A stretch of 34,114 nucleotides of DNA from an uncultured Eubacteriales bacterium. GTDB lineage: Bacteria > Bacillota > Clostridia > Oscillospirales > Acutalibacteraceae. Shown piece by piece: positions 16,401 to 24,734 of this stretch. Below the pieces are notes generated by a model that had not been told where the DNA came from, did not search any database, and saw nothing but the letters and a program-made list of their open reading frames with translations. The position numbers and the translations under genes were made by a program. Position 1 is the stretch's first letter; each line of letters opens with the position of its first letter. The stretch covers positions 1-34,114 of the forward strand of contig OMUY01000080.1 in NCBI GenBank assembly GCA_900314355.1, given 5' to 3'.

Positions 16401-16820
16401 ATGAAAGAAAATTCAGCTGAAAAAATTCTTGCAACTACTATTGAAAAGGTAAGAGACCTTGTAGATGTCAGCACTATAGTCGGAGATCCCATCAAGTGCG
16501 GCGACGACATAACAATCATACCTATCTCAAAAGTTACATACGGATTTGCATCAGGCGGTTCTGATTTTCCGTCAAAGAGCAATCAGGAGCTTTTCGGAGG
16601 CGGCGGCGGAGCCGGAGTCTCCATTAATCCCATAGCTTTTCTCGTTGTAAATAAGGGTGAGGTATCTATTAAGCATATCTCTGCGAACGACAACGCCGCC
16701 GAGAGAGCCGTCAATCTCATTCCCGAGATGTTTGATAAGATTACAAATTACGTTGACGAGTCAAAGGAGAAAAAGAACGCTCCCGCTCCGAAGCCGGATG
16801 TGACTGTCGAGACAGAATAA
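16401..16820 (+). CDS. ytfJ: YtfJ/GerW family sporulation protein
   Basis: This 139-residue protein has the family pattern: an N-terminal helix, VGDPIKCGDDITIIPISKV, a Gly-rich FGGGGGAGVSI loop, then INPIAFLVV and a variable charged C-terminus. In Bacillus subtilis GerW (YtfJ) is a forespore-expressed protein needed for normal spore germination. Its presence supports a spore-forming ancestry, though such genes are also kept in some non-sporulating gut Clostridia. It is paired with the DUF2953 gene. Confidence 0.9.
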   Translation: MKENSAEKILATTIEKVRDLVDVSTIVGDPIKCGDDITIIPISKVTYGFASGGSDFPSKSNQELFGGGGGAGVSINPIAFLVVNKGEVSIKHISANDNAAERAVNLIPEMFDKITNYVDESKEKKNAPAPKPDVTVETE

Positions 16821-16904
16821 AATTTTAAAATGCAGACTTAAAACCGTAACCGCAAGGCGGCTGCGGTATTGTTTGTATATTATTGTAAAAACAAGATTAA
16901 AATA

Positions 16905-17726
16905 ATGGCTGAAAAAATCAGATTGCAGAAATATCTGTCGGAAAGAGGCGTCGCTTCGAGGAGAAAATCCGAGGAGATGATGAACGACGGCAGAGTTAAA
17001 ATAAACGGCAGACCGGCTAAACCCGGCGACAAAGTCGATCCCGACAAAGATACTGTGACGGTCGACGGCGAAAAGGTCGGCAGAACGAGAGAAAAGAAGA
17101 TATACCTCGTTTTAAATAAGCCCAGAGGCTATGTATCCACCATGTCCGATCAGTTCGGCAGAAAATGCGTGAAAGACCTTTTGACCGATGTAAACGAAAG
17201 ACTTTATCCTGTTGGCAGGCTTGACATGGATTCCGAGGGACTTTTGATTTTCACAAACGACGGCGATTTTGCAAACCTTATGATGCACCCTTCGCACGAA
17301 ATACCTAAAACATACCTCGTGACTGTAAGCCCGAGAGCGTCAAAAGAGCAGATGGACAAGCTTGAAAGCGGAGTGGAAATAGAAGACGGCTATGTCACAA
17401 AACACGCCGAGGTATATATTATGGATGAAATTTCCACATACAATCCGTCCGGCGGCGGCACATCGGATAAAGACGAAAGAGCCGGAAGGACTGTTCTCAG
17501 GATAACTATACACGAGGGCAGAAACAGGCAGATAAGAAAAATGTGTGAAAAAGTCGGACTCGATGTTTTAAGACTCAAGAGAATAGAAGAGGGTTCAATA
17601 AATATAAACGGAGTAAGACCCGGAAAGTACAGATATCTTAAATATTCGGAAGTGAGAAGCCTCAAATCTCTCGCTAAGACGAGCGCGCCTTCTGACAGAA
17701 AAAAACAGGAAAGCAAAAACAATTAA
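16905..17726 (+). CDS. rluB: Ribosomal large-subunit pseudouridine synthase RluB type
   Basis: This RsuA/RluB-family enzyme isomerises a uridine of 23S rRNA (the 2605 region in E. coli) to pseudouridine. The S4 RNA-binding domain starts at EKIRLQKYLSERGVASRR, and the catalytic aspartate lies in VGRLDMDSEGLLIFTNDG. A later EGRNRQIRKMCE segment and a basic C-terminal tail complete the protein (273 residues from this start). I chose ATG 16905 because the S4 domain normally begins there; an in-frame TTG at 16869 would add 12 residues and has AAGGCGG upstream, so it is possible. Assignment as RluB rather than RsuA rests on length and genome context. Confidence 0.9.
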   Translation: MAEKIRLQKYLSERGVASRRKSEEMMNDGRVKINGRPAKPGDKVDPDKDTVTVDGEKVGRTREKKIYLVLNKPRGYVSTMSDQFGRKCVKDLLTDVNERLYPVGRLDMDSEGLLIFTNDGDFANLMMHPSHEIPKTYLVTVSPRASKEQMDKLESGVEIEDGYVTKHAEVYIMDEISTYNPSGGGTSDKDERAGRTVLRITIHEGRNRQIRKMCEKVGLDVLRLKRIEEGSININGVRPGKYRYLKYSEVRSLKSLAKTSAPSDRKKQESKNN

Positions 17727-17752
17727 ACAAAAAAAATTTATCGGAGCGGAAT

Positions 17753-18634
17753 ATGGCAAAAAGTATGACCGGATACGGCAGAGCCGAAAACTCTGTCGAC
17801 GGATTTGATATAACAGTTGAAATTAAGAGCGTAAATTCCAGATTTCTGGAATTTGCACCCAGGACGCCGAAAACATACGGATTTCTTGAGGACAGGCTCA
17901 GAAAATACGTGTCAACGTTTATTTCAAGAGGTAAAGTCGAATGTTCTGTCTTTATCGACTCCACCGAGGCGGACGACAATGTGACGGTTGAGGTCAACAA
18001 ATCGCTTGCGAAAGGGTATATTGATGCGATAAATCTGATTGCGCGGGAGTACGGACTCGAAAACGATTTCAAGATTTCGGATCTCGCGATGAAAACGGAT
18101 ATTTTTACAGTCAGAAAAGCTCCGGCGGACGAAGAAAAAATCTGGAACGAGGTTAAATCAGTATTTGACGAAGCTATGGCGTCATTTATCGGAATGAGAG
18201 CTGCCGAAGGCGAAAAACTGAAAGAAGACATTTTGAGAAAAGCCGACTTTATTTTATCTCTTGTCGAAAAAGTCGAGCAGAGATCGCCTGTCACTGTCGA
18301 GGAGTACAGGCAGAAACTCACCGACAGAATAAAAGAAATGCTCGCCGATACAAAAATAGATGAGCAGAGAATTTTGACCGAAGCGGCGATTTTCGCCGAC
18401 AAAGTCGCCGTAGACGAGGAAACCGTCAGGCTCAGATCGCATATTTCACAGCTTAAAAATTTGTTTGAACAGGATGTTCCTATCGGCAGAAAGCTTGATT
18501 TCCTCGTCCAGGAAATGAACAGAGAGGCAAATACGATAGGTTCAAAATGCACGGATCTTGAAATATCCGAATATGTCATTGAGATAAAGTCGGAAATTGA
18601 AAAAATCAGAGAACAGATACAGAATATAGAGTAA
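17753..18634 (+). CDS. yicC: YicC family protein (endoribonuclease-like)
   Basis: This 293-residue protein starts with the invariant MTGYGRAE motif (after MAKS) and has [12 protein letters not shown] and, near the C-terminus, [21 protein letters not shown], all diagnostic of the YicC/YloC family. E. coli YicC is reported to act as an endoribonuclease; the role in Firmicutes is less clear. A CGGAGCGGA site precedes the start. remA begins 4 bases after its stop, the standard Firmicutes order yicC-remA-gmk-rpoZ. Confidence 0.93.
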   Translation: MAKSMTGYGRAENSVDGFDITVEIKSVNSRFLEFAPRTPKTYGFLEDRLRKYVSTFISRGKVECSVFIDSTEADDNVTVEVNKSLAKGYIDAINLIAREYGLENDFKISDLAMKTDIFTVRKAPADEEKIWNEVKSVFDEAMASFIGMRAAEGEKLKEDILRKADFILSLVEKVEQRSPVTVEEYRQKLTDRIKEMLADTKIDEQRILTEAAIFADKVAVDEETVRLRSHISQLKNLFEQDVPIGRKLDFLVQEMNREANTIGSKCTDLEISEYVIEIKSEIEKIREQIQNIE

Positions 18635-18638
18635 TATT

Positions 18639-18899
18639 ATGAAGCTTGTAAATATCGGATTCGGAAATCTTGTAAACGCCTCAAGAGTTATCGCAGTCGT
18701 AAGTCCCGATTCAGCTCCCGTAAAAAGGATGATATCCGATTCAAGAGACAGGGGTATGCTTATCGACGCATCGCACGGCAGAAAAACACATTCGGTTATT
18801 CTTACCGATTCAGACCATGTCATTTTGTCTTATCTTCAGCCGGAAAGGATAGAGGCTAAATTCAATGAACCCGAAACGGAAGGAGAAAACGATGAGTGA
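18639..18899 (+). CDS. remA: RemA/DUF370 DNA-binding regulator
   Basis: This 86-residue protein matches the DUF370 family: [19 protein letters not shown], the [19 protein letters not shown] core and TDSDHVILS. In Bacillus subtilis RemA is a ring-forming DNA-binding activator of biofilm matrix and osmoprotection genes; in Clostridia its targets are mostly unknown. No strong ribosome-binding site is visible, and it sits 4 bases from yicC, suggesting coupling. Its stop codon overlaps the gmk start. Confidence 0.93.
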   Translation: MKLVNIGFGNLVNASRVIAVVSPDSAPVKRMISDSRDRGMLIDASHGRKTHSVILTDSDHVILSYLQPERIEAKFNEPETEGENDE

Positions 18900-19509
18900 A
18901 AATATCAATCACGGCAATACCGAATTATCCGGAACAGATAAAAAGCTTATCAAAAATTTAATAATAATATCGGGTCCGTCCGGGACGGGAAAAGACACCA
19001 TTGCGCACGCCCTCACCGAAAAAGACAATTCTCTGTGTATTTCTGTTTCGGCGACAACGAGGCCTATGAGAGCCAACGAAAAAGAGGGAAAAGATTATTA
19101 TTTCAAAACCGAGAAAGAATTTAATGATCTTATAAATGAAGACGGATTTATTGAACACGCGTGCTACGACGGACACTGCTACGGAACGCTGAAATCGGAC
19201 GTGTGCCGCAGAATAGACGAAGGCAAACAGGTGATTTTGGTAATCGAGGTCAAGGGCGCCGCCGCGGTCAGGGAAAAATTTCCAGGAGTTCTATCGATTT
19301 TCATTCTTCCTCCCGATATGAACACGCTTGAAAAAAGACTGAGAAAAAGAGCCACGGAATCTGAAGAGTCGATAAAAAAGAGACTTGCTGCCGCGAATGA
19401 CGAGATAATGAGAGCCTGCGAATACGATTATAAAGTTGTAAACGCCGACCTTGACGAAGCTGTGGAAACGGTCTATAATATAATATTAAACAGAAGAAAA
19501 GAAATCTGA
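18892..19509 (+). CDS. gmk: Guanylate kinase
   Basis: Guanylate kinase phosphorylates GMP to GDP with ATP, feeding GTP and (p)ppGpp pools. The 205-residue protein has the P-loop [10 protein letters not shown] (27-36), the GMP-binding region ([19 protein letters not shown]) and the lid segment [17 protein letters not shown]. The P-loop has Asp where Gly or Ser is usual after the lysine. I chose ATG 18892 because GGAAGGAG sits just upstream; a further in-frame ATG at 18865 would lie deep inside remA. The gene overlaps remA by 8 bases. Confidence 0.95.
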   Translation: MSENINHGNTELSGTDKKLIKNLIIISGPSGTGKDTIAHALTEKDNSLCISVSATTRPMRANEKEGKDYYFKTEKEFNDLINEDGFIEHACYDGHCYGTLKSDVCRRIDEGKQVILVIEVKGAAAVREKFPGVLSIFILPPDMNTLEKRLRKRATESEESIKKRLAAANDEIMRACEYDYKVVNADLDEAVETVYNIILNRRKEI

Positions 19510-19569
19510 ATTATCAATTTTTCGCGGGATTGTTTTATATTCGTTATTGAAAAAAGGACGGTAAAATAA

Positions 19570-19797
19570 ATGCTTGATATGGATTTGTCTAAAATGCTTA
19601 AAAACGGAGTAAACCGCTATGAACTCGCGGCAGCTACCGCCAAAAGAGCGAGACAGATAGTTGACGAAAAAAAAGAAGCGAAGGAAATTTTTACGGAGAA
19701 ACCCGTTTCACTCGCCATTGAGGAATATAAAGAAGGTAAATGGACCGTAGAAGTTGACAAGACTTTGGAAGGAAGAGTTGAAGTCAATCCCGAATAA
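19570..19797 (+). CDS. rpoZ: RNA polymerase omega subunit
   Basis: Omega helps fold and assemble the RNA polymerase beta-prime subunit. The 75-residue sequence has the conserved NRYELAAATAKRARQI core and EKPVSLAIEEY, typical of short Firmicutes omega proteins. AAGGAC precedes the ATG. Its 3' end overlaps the priA frame. coaBC, usually found between rpoZ and priA, is absent here. Confidence 0.94.
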   Translation: MLDMDLSKMLKNGVNRYELAAATAKRARQIVDEKKEAKEIFTEKPVSLAIEEYKEGKWTVEVDKTLEGRVEVNPE

Positions 19798-22309
19798 TTT
19801 TATCCCGGAAGAATCGTTTTCTTCAAAAAAACATTCCGGTTCAGTAGAATCGGCGGTGCTTGTCGCTGTCGAAAACACAGGCTACGGATTTGATAAATTA
19901 TTTTCCTACCTTACTCCCGGCGGCGCCCCGGCGGACGTCTTAATCGGGCGTAGGGTTCTTGTAGGTTTTGGAAAAAGCAGATATCTGAGACAGGGAATAG
20001 TTTTCGCCGAGGCGGATATCGAAGATAAAGGCGAATTGTCCGGCTTAAAAAAAATCAAGAAAGTAATTGACGAAAAACCGCTTTTTACACCGGAACTTTT
20101 AAAACTCGCTTCATATATAGCCGATGAAACATTCTGCACTTATTTCGAAGCAGCGAGGGCGATGGTTCCGGCGGGTCTTTGCATGAACACCGTGAAAACA
20201 TGGCGTGCGGTCTCCGATTCGGACGAAATTTATGACAAGTATCTGACCGAGGACGAAAAAAAAGTTTTTGATTTTTTGAAAAACAGAGACGGATTTTCAG
20301 AGACGTCCAAAATATATTCCAAGCTTAAAATGGATTCAAATTCCGGCGCGCTTGAATCATTGTACGAAAAAGGACTCGTAATTTCAGCCACCGATACTTT
20401 GAGAAAAATCGGTGACGCTTCTGAAAAGATAGTACACCTTTCTGATGAATATTCAGGCGACGATTATTCAAAAGCCGGTCTTACAAAGCGTCAGATCGAA
20501 GTTATAGATTTTCTGCGGAAAACAGGTTCTGCGTCTGTCACTGAAATTTCATATTATCTCGGCGTTACAAAATCTGTCGCCGAAAATCTTAAAAACAAAA
20601 ATATCGTCTACTATGAGAATGTGGAAAGTTTCAGAACTCCGAAGATGATGAGAAATATCGAGCGCGACACGTCCGATTTTACATTGACGGACGAACAGTC
20701 AAAGGCGTTTGAAAATCTCAAAAAAAAGGCAGACAGCGGGAAATACAGCCAGACACTTCTTTTCGGCGTAACAGGCTCCGGAAAGACGAGAGTTTATATG
20801 AAGCTTATAGACAGCTTATCTTCCGATACCGGAGTTATAATGCTTGTGCCGGAAATTTCGCTTACGCCGCAGGCGCTCTCAATTTTTTACTCAAGGTATG
20901 GTTCGAGGGTCGCCGTCCTTCATTCGGGACTTTCGGCAGGGGAAAGAACGGACGAGTGGAAAAGGGTTAAAAACGGAGAGGCAAATTTCGTTATAGGTAC
21001 GAGAAGCGCGGTATTTGCTCCTGTGCGGAATTTGAAACTAATAATAATCGACGAGGAGCAGGAAAGCGCATATAAATCTGAGATGACGCCCAAATATTCC
21101 GCTTACGATGCTGCTCATTTCAGGGCGAAATATAATAACGCCCTCCTTTTAATGGGTTCCGCCACACCGTCCGTGACGACATTTGCAAGGTGCCGGAAAG
21201 GTCTGATTGATTATCTCGAACTTAAAAACAGATATGCCAAGGGCGGTCTTCCCGAGGTCACTGTAGTAGACACGTCTATCGGCGAAAATATGGGCGCACG
21301 AAAAACGCTCAGCACGTTTCTTGTAGACGAAATTAAGAAAAACCTTGATAACAAGGAGCAGACCATTCTTCTGATAAACCGCAGGGGATTCAATACTTTT
21401 GTGGCGTGCACGTCGTGCAAAAAGGTTCTCACATGTCCCAACTGTTCTATTTCGCTTACATATCACAGCGCAAACAACAGGCTTATGTGCCACTACTGCG
21501 GTTATTCGGAACCAATGACCGACGTCTGCCCGTCGTGCGGTTCAAAGACGGTCAGGTATTCAGGTTTCGGCACTCAGCTTGCCGAGGCGGAACTTAACGA
21601 TATTTTTCCCGACGCAAATATACTCAGGATGGACGCGGACACTACGGCGGCGAAAGACGCGCATGAAAAAAAATTCGTTGATTTTAAAAACGGAAAATAC
21701 GATATCATGGTTGGCACTCAGATGGTCGCGAAAGGCCTCGATTTTCCGAATGTCACTTTAGTCGGCGTTATTTCCGTGGATCAACAGCTTTACAATGACG
21801 ATTATATGAGTTCGGAAAGAACTTTTGACCTTTTGACTCAGGTCATAGGCAGGTCGGGCAGAGGCGAAAAAAAAGGCAGAGCCGTCATTCAGACGGTGTC
21901 GCCCGAAAACGAACTGATATCTCTTGCCTCAAGACAAGATTATGAATCGTTTTTCGACTCCGAGATAAAGATAAGAAAAGCGATGGTCTATCCGCCATAC
22001 TGCGATTTATGCGTCATAGAATTTAAAAGCAGATCCGATTCGAAGGCGAGGGAATCTTCAAGAAAATTTTTCAATTCGATAAAAGAAAAATTTTCCGAAA
22101 ACGAAAAAATTAAAGTCGTGATGCTCGGACCGGTGGCGCCCAGAGCGTCGAAATTGTCGGGATTTTACAGACAAAGGATAATAATAAAATGTCATAACTC
22201 CGCTGATTTCAGACAGATAGTTTCTGAAAGCTTGAGGGAATTTCTCATGTCTTATTCAAATAAAGACGTTTCAGTTTCGGCGTCGATAAATCCCGAAAGC
22301 GTAATTTGA
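19778..22309 (+). CDS. priA: Primosomal replication-restart helicase PriA
   Basis: PriA recognises stalled or collapsed forks and D-loops and reloads the replisome. The roughly 843-residue protein has an N-terminal DNA-binding region, a winged helix, and helicase motifs: Walker A FGVTGSGKT (about 330-337), motif II DEEQ (425-428) and MGSATPS. Eight cysteines in four CxxC pairs (about 544-587) bind two zincs. Later motifs include GTQMVAKGLDFPNV and QVIGRSGRGEKKGR. Motif II is DEEQ rather than the E. coli DEEH. There is no ATG near the start: TTG 19778 has GGAAGGA close upstream, and TTG 19754 is an alternative. Both lie inside rpoZ, so translation is probably coupled. Confidence 0.94.
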   Translation: MKSIPNNFIPEESFSSKKHSGSVESAVLVAVENTGYGFDKLFSYLTPGGAPADVLIGRRVLVGFGKSRYLRQGIVFAEADIEDKGELSGLKKIKKVIDEKPLFTPELLKLASYIADETFCTYFEAARAMVPAGLCMNTVKTWRAVSDSDEIYDKYLTEDEKKVFDFLKNRDGFSETSKIYSKLKMDSNSGALESLYEKGLVISATDTLRKIGDASEKIVHLSDEYSGDDYSKAGLTKRQIEVIDFLRKTGSASVTEISYYLGVTKSVAENLKNKNIVYYENVESFRTPKMMRNIERDTSDFTLTDEQSKAFENLKKKADSGKYSQTLLFGVTGSGKTRVYMKLIDSLSSDTGVIMLVPEISLTPQALSIFYSRYGSRVAVLHSGLSAGERTDEWKRVKNGEANFVIGTRSAVFAPVRNLKLIIIDEEQESAYKSEMTPKYSAYDAAHFRAKYNNALLLMGSATPSVTTFARCRKGLIDYLELKNRYAKGGLPEVTVVDTSIGENMGARKTLSTFLVDEIKKNLDNKEQTILLINRRGFNTFVACTSCKKVLTCPNCSISLTYHSANNRLMCHYCGYSEPMTDVCPSCGSKTVRYSGFGTQLAEAELNDIFPDANILRMDADTTAAKDAHEKKFVDFKNGKYDIMVGTQMVAKGLDFPNVTLVGVISVDQQLYNDDYMSSERTFDLLTQVIGRSGRGEKKGRAVIQTVSPENELISLASRQDYESFFDSEIKIRKAMVYPPYCDLCVIEFKSRSDSKARESSRKFFNSIKEKFSENEKIKVVMLGPVAPRASKLSGFYRQRIIIKCHNSADFRQIVSESLREFLMSYSNKDVSVSASINPESVI

Positions 22310-22334
22310 TAATTTTTCAGAAAGGCAATCAAAT

Positions 22335-22817
22335 ATGTCATACAGAACAATCAAGACCGAAGGTAATCCGATACTCAGAAAAAAGAGCAGAAAAGTTGAA
22401 AAGTTTGATGACAGACTTTTTGAACTGCTTGACGATATGAAGGAAACTCTTTACAAAGCTGACGGAGTAGGCCTTGCGGCTGTTCAGGTCGGCGTGCTCA
22501 AAAGAGTTATTGTAATTGACGTCTCTGAAACGAGGGATAATCTAATCGAGATGATAAACCCCGAAATTATCGAGAAAGACGGGCAGCAGGAAGAGTACGA
22601 GGGATGCCTTTCCATTCCCGATATGACCGGAAAAACAAAGAGACCCAATCACGTCGTATGCAGGTATCAGGACAGAAAAGGCGATTGGTATCAGATAGAG
22701 GGCGAGGGACTTTTGGCAAGGTGCATATGCCATGAAACAGATCATCTCGACGGCATATTGTTTTCCGACAGACTTGCGGAAGGCGAAACTCTTCATTACA
22801 GCAAATCGGGAGAATAA
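22335..22817 (+). CDS. def: Peptide deformylase
   Basis: Peptide deformylase removes the N-formyl group from nascent proteins, the counterpart of fmt just downstream. All three family motifs are present in 160 residues: GVGLAA (45-50), EGCLSIP with metal ligand C91, and HETDHLDG with H133, E134 and H137. Fe2+ or Zn2+ would be bound by C91, H133 and H137. AAAGGCA precedes the ATG, and the gap to priA is 25 bases. Confidence 0.96.
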   Translation: MSYRTIKTEGNPILRKKSRKVEKFDDRLFELLDDMKETLYKADGVGLAAVQVGVLKRVIVIDVSETRDNLIEMINPEIIEKDGQQEEYEGCLSIPDMTGKTKRPNHVVCRYQDRKGDWYQIEGEGLLARCICHETDHLDGILFSDRLAEGETLHYSKSGE

Positions 22818-22838
22818 TATATTTTATGTATAATACGA

Positions 22839-22862
22839 CGGCGGAATTTTTTTCTGCCGCCG
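22839..22862 (+). terminator. GC-rich hairpin after def (weak terminator candidate)
   Basis: CGGCGG (22839-22844) and CCGCCG (22857-22862) form a 6-bp pure GC stem around a loop that itself holds a T-run. The tail after the stem is only moderately T-rich, so termination would be partial. It lies in a 187-base gap between def and fmt. Confidence 0.35.
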
Positions 22863-22906
22863 AATGGTTTTATCTCTTTTTAATATGACCGTGAATAATT
22901 TATTCG

Positions 22907-22945
22907 GCGAAATTTTAAGCGATATTTAATTTCGCGCCGTATAAT
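22907..22945 (+). promoter_or_regulatory. Dyad next to a TATAAT box upstream of fmt
   Basis: GCGAAATT (22907-22914) and AATTTCGC (22928-22935) form a perfect 8-bp inverted repeat with a 13-base spacer. It ends 5 bases before a perfect TATAAT (22940-22945). The -35 match is poor, so this could be a regulated internal promoter with an operator overlapping the spacer, or chance in AT-rich DNA. Confidence 0.3.
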
Positions 22946-23004
22946 ATTAATATATAAAAACGAGAACCTCTTTTTCGGTCGGATTGTTGGGAGGAAAATT
23001 TGAA

Positions 23005-23934
23005 TTGAAAATAATCTATATGGGAACGCCGGATTTCGCCGTTCCGAGTCTTGAAAGACTATATGAAAAATACGGCGTTTCGCTTGTCTGCACAAATCCC
23101 GACAAGCCTGTCGGAAGAAAGCAGATAATGACCATGTCCGACGTAAAGAAAAAAGCCGTGGAATTAAACATACCGGTATATCAGCCCAAAACGCTTAAAT
23201 CAGACGAGGCGTTTGAATATTTGAGCGGGTATGAGCCGGATTACATTGTAGTCGCGGCTTACGGAAAAATTCTTCCCAAAAGAATATTGGATCTGCCGAA
23301 ATACGGCTGCGTCAATATCCACGGTTCTCTTCTGCCAAAGTACAGAGGAGCGGCTCCGATACAAAGGGCTGTTCTCGCCGGAGAAAAAAAGACCGGAATC
23401 ACAATAATGCTTATGAACGAGGGACTTGACACCGGCGATATTTTAGCTCAGAAAGAATATGAAATAGGCGAAAACGAGACGTCGGGAGAAGTCTTTGAAG
23501 CTCTCGCAAATATGGCGCCCGATATTTTGACCGACACTCTCGAAAAATATTCCGAAGGCAGTATAACTCCGGTAAAACAGGATGACTCTCTTTCAAATTA
23601 CGCGAAGATGCTTACAAAAGAAGAGGCGCTGATTGATTTTTCCTGGGACGACAAAAAAATACACGATTTCATAAGAGGAATGAATCCGTGGCCTGTCGCG
23701 TATACTTTTTTTGACGGAAAGAAAATCAAGATATTCGACTCCGGACTTACAGGAGAAAGAACTTTTACCGAGCCCGGAACATTGTACAGTGGGACGACAG
23801 CCGGTTCAAAAGAAAATAAGCTTCTTTTGTCGTGCGGAAATTCGCTCTCTCTTGAAATTCTGTCGGTTCAGCCAGAGGGGAAAAAGAGAATGGATGCGAA
23901 ATCTTTTATCGCGGGCTATTTAAAAAATCATTAA
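23005..23934 (+). CDS. fmt: Methionyl-tRNA formyltransferase
   Basis: Fmt transfers a formyl group from 10-formyltetrahydrofolate to the initiator Met-tRNA. The protein starts with the family signature KIIYMGTPDFAVPSL. The catalytic region has VNIHGSLLPKYRGAAPIQ (Asn and His) and the aspartate in EGLDTGDI; a C-terminal tRNA-binding domain follows. Length is 309 residues. The start is TTG 23005, chosen because GGGAGG lies 10 bases upstream and the resulting N-terminus matches the family; a TTG at 22984 would add 7 residues. The HGSLLP variant replaces the more common HASLLP. Confidence 0.95.
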   Translation: MKIIYMGTPDFAVPSLERLYEKYGVSLVCTNPDKPVGRKQIMTMSDVKKKAVELNIPVYQPKTLKSDEAFEYLSGYEPDYIVVAAYGKILPKRILDLPKYGCVNIHGSLLPKYRGAAPIQRAVLAGEKKTGITIMLMNEGLDTGDILAQKEYEIGENETSGEVFEALANMAPDILTDTLEKYSEGSITPVKQDDSLSNYAKMLTKEEALIDFSWDDKKIHDFIRGMNPWPVAYTFFDGKKIKIFDSGLTGERTFTEPGTLYSGTTAGSKENKLLLSCGNSLSLEILSVQPEGKKRMDAKSFIAGYLKNH

Positions 23935-24027
23935 ATTACCCGAAAAATTTCTACACCTGACAATTTTTAAAAATTTCAGAACACATCATATTTTTTATAT
24001 TCGATTTTATCGGAAAGGAGAAAATTT

Positions 24028-24732
24028 ATGTATCTTTCGGCCGAATCAATTTATCTTTATATAATTCTTGTTGTTCCCGCGTTAGTATTGGCGATTTTTG
24101 CCCAGATTACGGTCAAATCGAGATATTCAAAATATTCAAGAATAAAAAATTCGAGGAATCTGACAGGCGCTCAGGCCGCTATGAACGTATTGAATTATTA
24201 CGGCGTAACCGGAGTAAAAATAATTCCCATTAAGGGAACGCTTACCGATAATTTCAACCCGAGAAACAACACTATAAGTCTTTCTGAAGATATATACTAC
24301 GGCACGTCTGTCGCATCTGTCGGTATTGCCGGACACGAAGCCGGTCACGCGGCTCAGCATGCGGAAAATTATTTTCCGATCAAAGTGAGAAACGCCGTAA
24401 TTCCTGTTTGCAACATAGGCTCATGGGTGGGTATTCCTCTCGCTTTAATCGGCTATTTTCTCGGAATACAGGGTCTCATTACGATAGGGCTCGGACTTTA
24501 CGCGATGATAACCGTTTTTCAGCTCGTCACATTGCCTGTCGAGTTCAACGCGTCGAGAAGGTCTCTTAAAGTAATCGAAGAAACGGGCATGTTGGCAGAC
24601 GGAGAGGAACGCAGCGGAGCAAAAAAAGTACTCACTGCGGCCGCAATGACATACGTCGCTTCTCTCGCGGTGTCGCTTGCCAACCTTCTCAGATTTATTA
24701 TCCTGCTCGGCGGCGGCTCGAGAAGAGATTGA
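24028..24732 (+). CDS. YugP-type membrane zinc metallopeptidase
   Basis: This 234-residue protein of the Zn_peptidase_2 (PF04298, YugP) family has an N-terminal membrane helix (about 8-28), an NNTISLSEDIYYG segment, and the zinc motif HEAGHAAQH with HExxH. Two or three hydrophobic stretches follow (about 125-180 and at the C-terminus). The substrate is unknown. AAAGGAGA gives a strong start. It sits between fmt and rsmB, a position seen in other Clostridia. Confidence 0.9.
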   Translation: MYLSAESIYLYIILVVPALVLAIFAQITVKSRYSKYSRIKNSRNLTGAQAAMNVLNYYGVTGVKIIPIKGTLTDNFNPRNNTISLSEDIYYGTSVASVGIAGHEAGHAAQHAENYFPIKVRNAVIPVCNIGSWVGIPLALIGYFLGIQGLITIGLGLYAMITVFQLVTLPVEFNASRRSLKVIEETGMLADGEERSGAKKVLTAAAMTYVASLAVSLANLLRFIILLGGGSRRD

Positions 24733-24734
24733 AT

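Noticed and set aside
17674-18579. 301-codon open frame antisense to yicC
   Set aside because: It is Ser/Phe/Leu-rich with no recognisable motif and overlaps a highly conserved gene. It is explained by codon bias of the sense strand.
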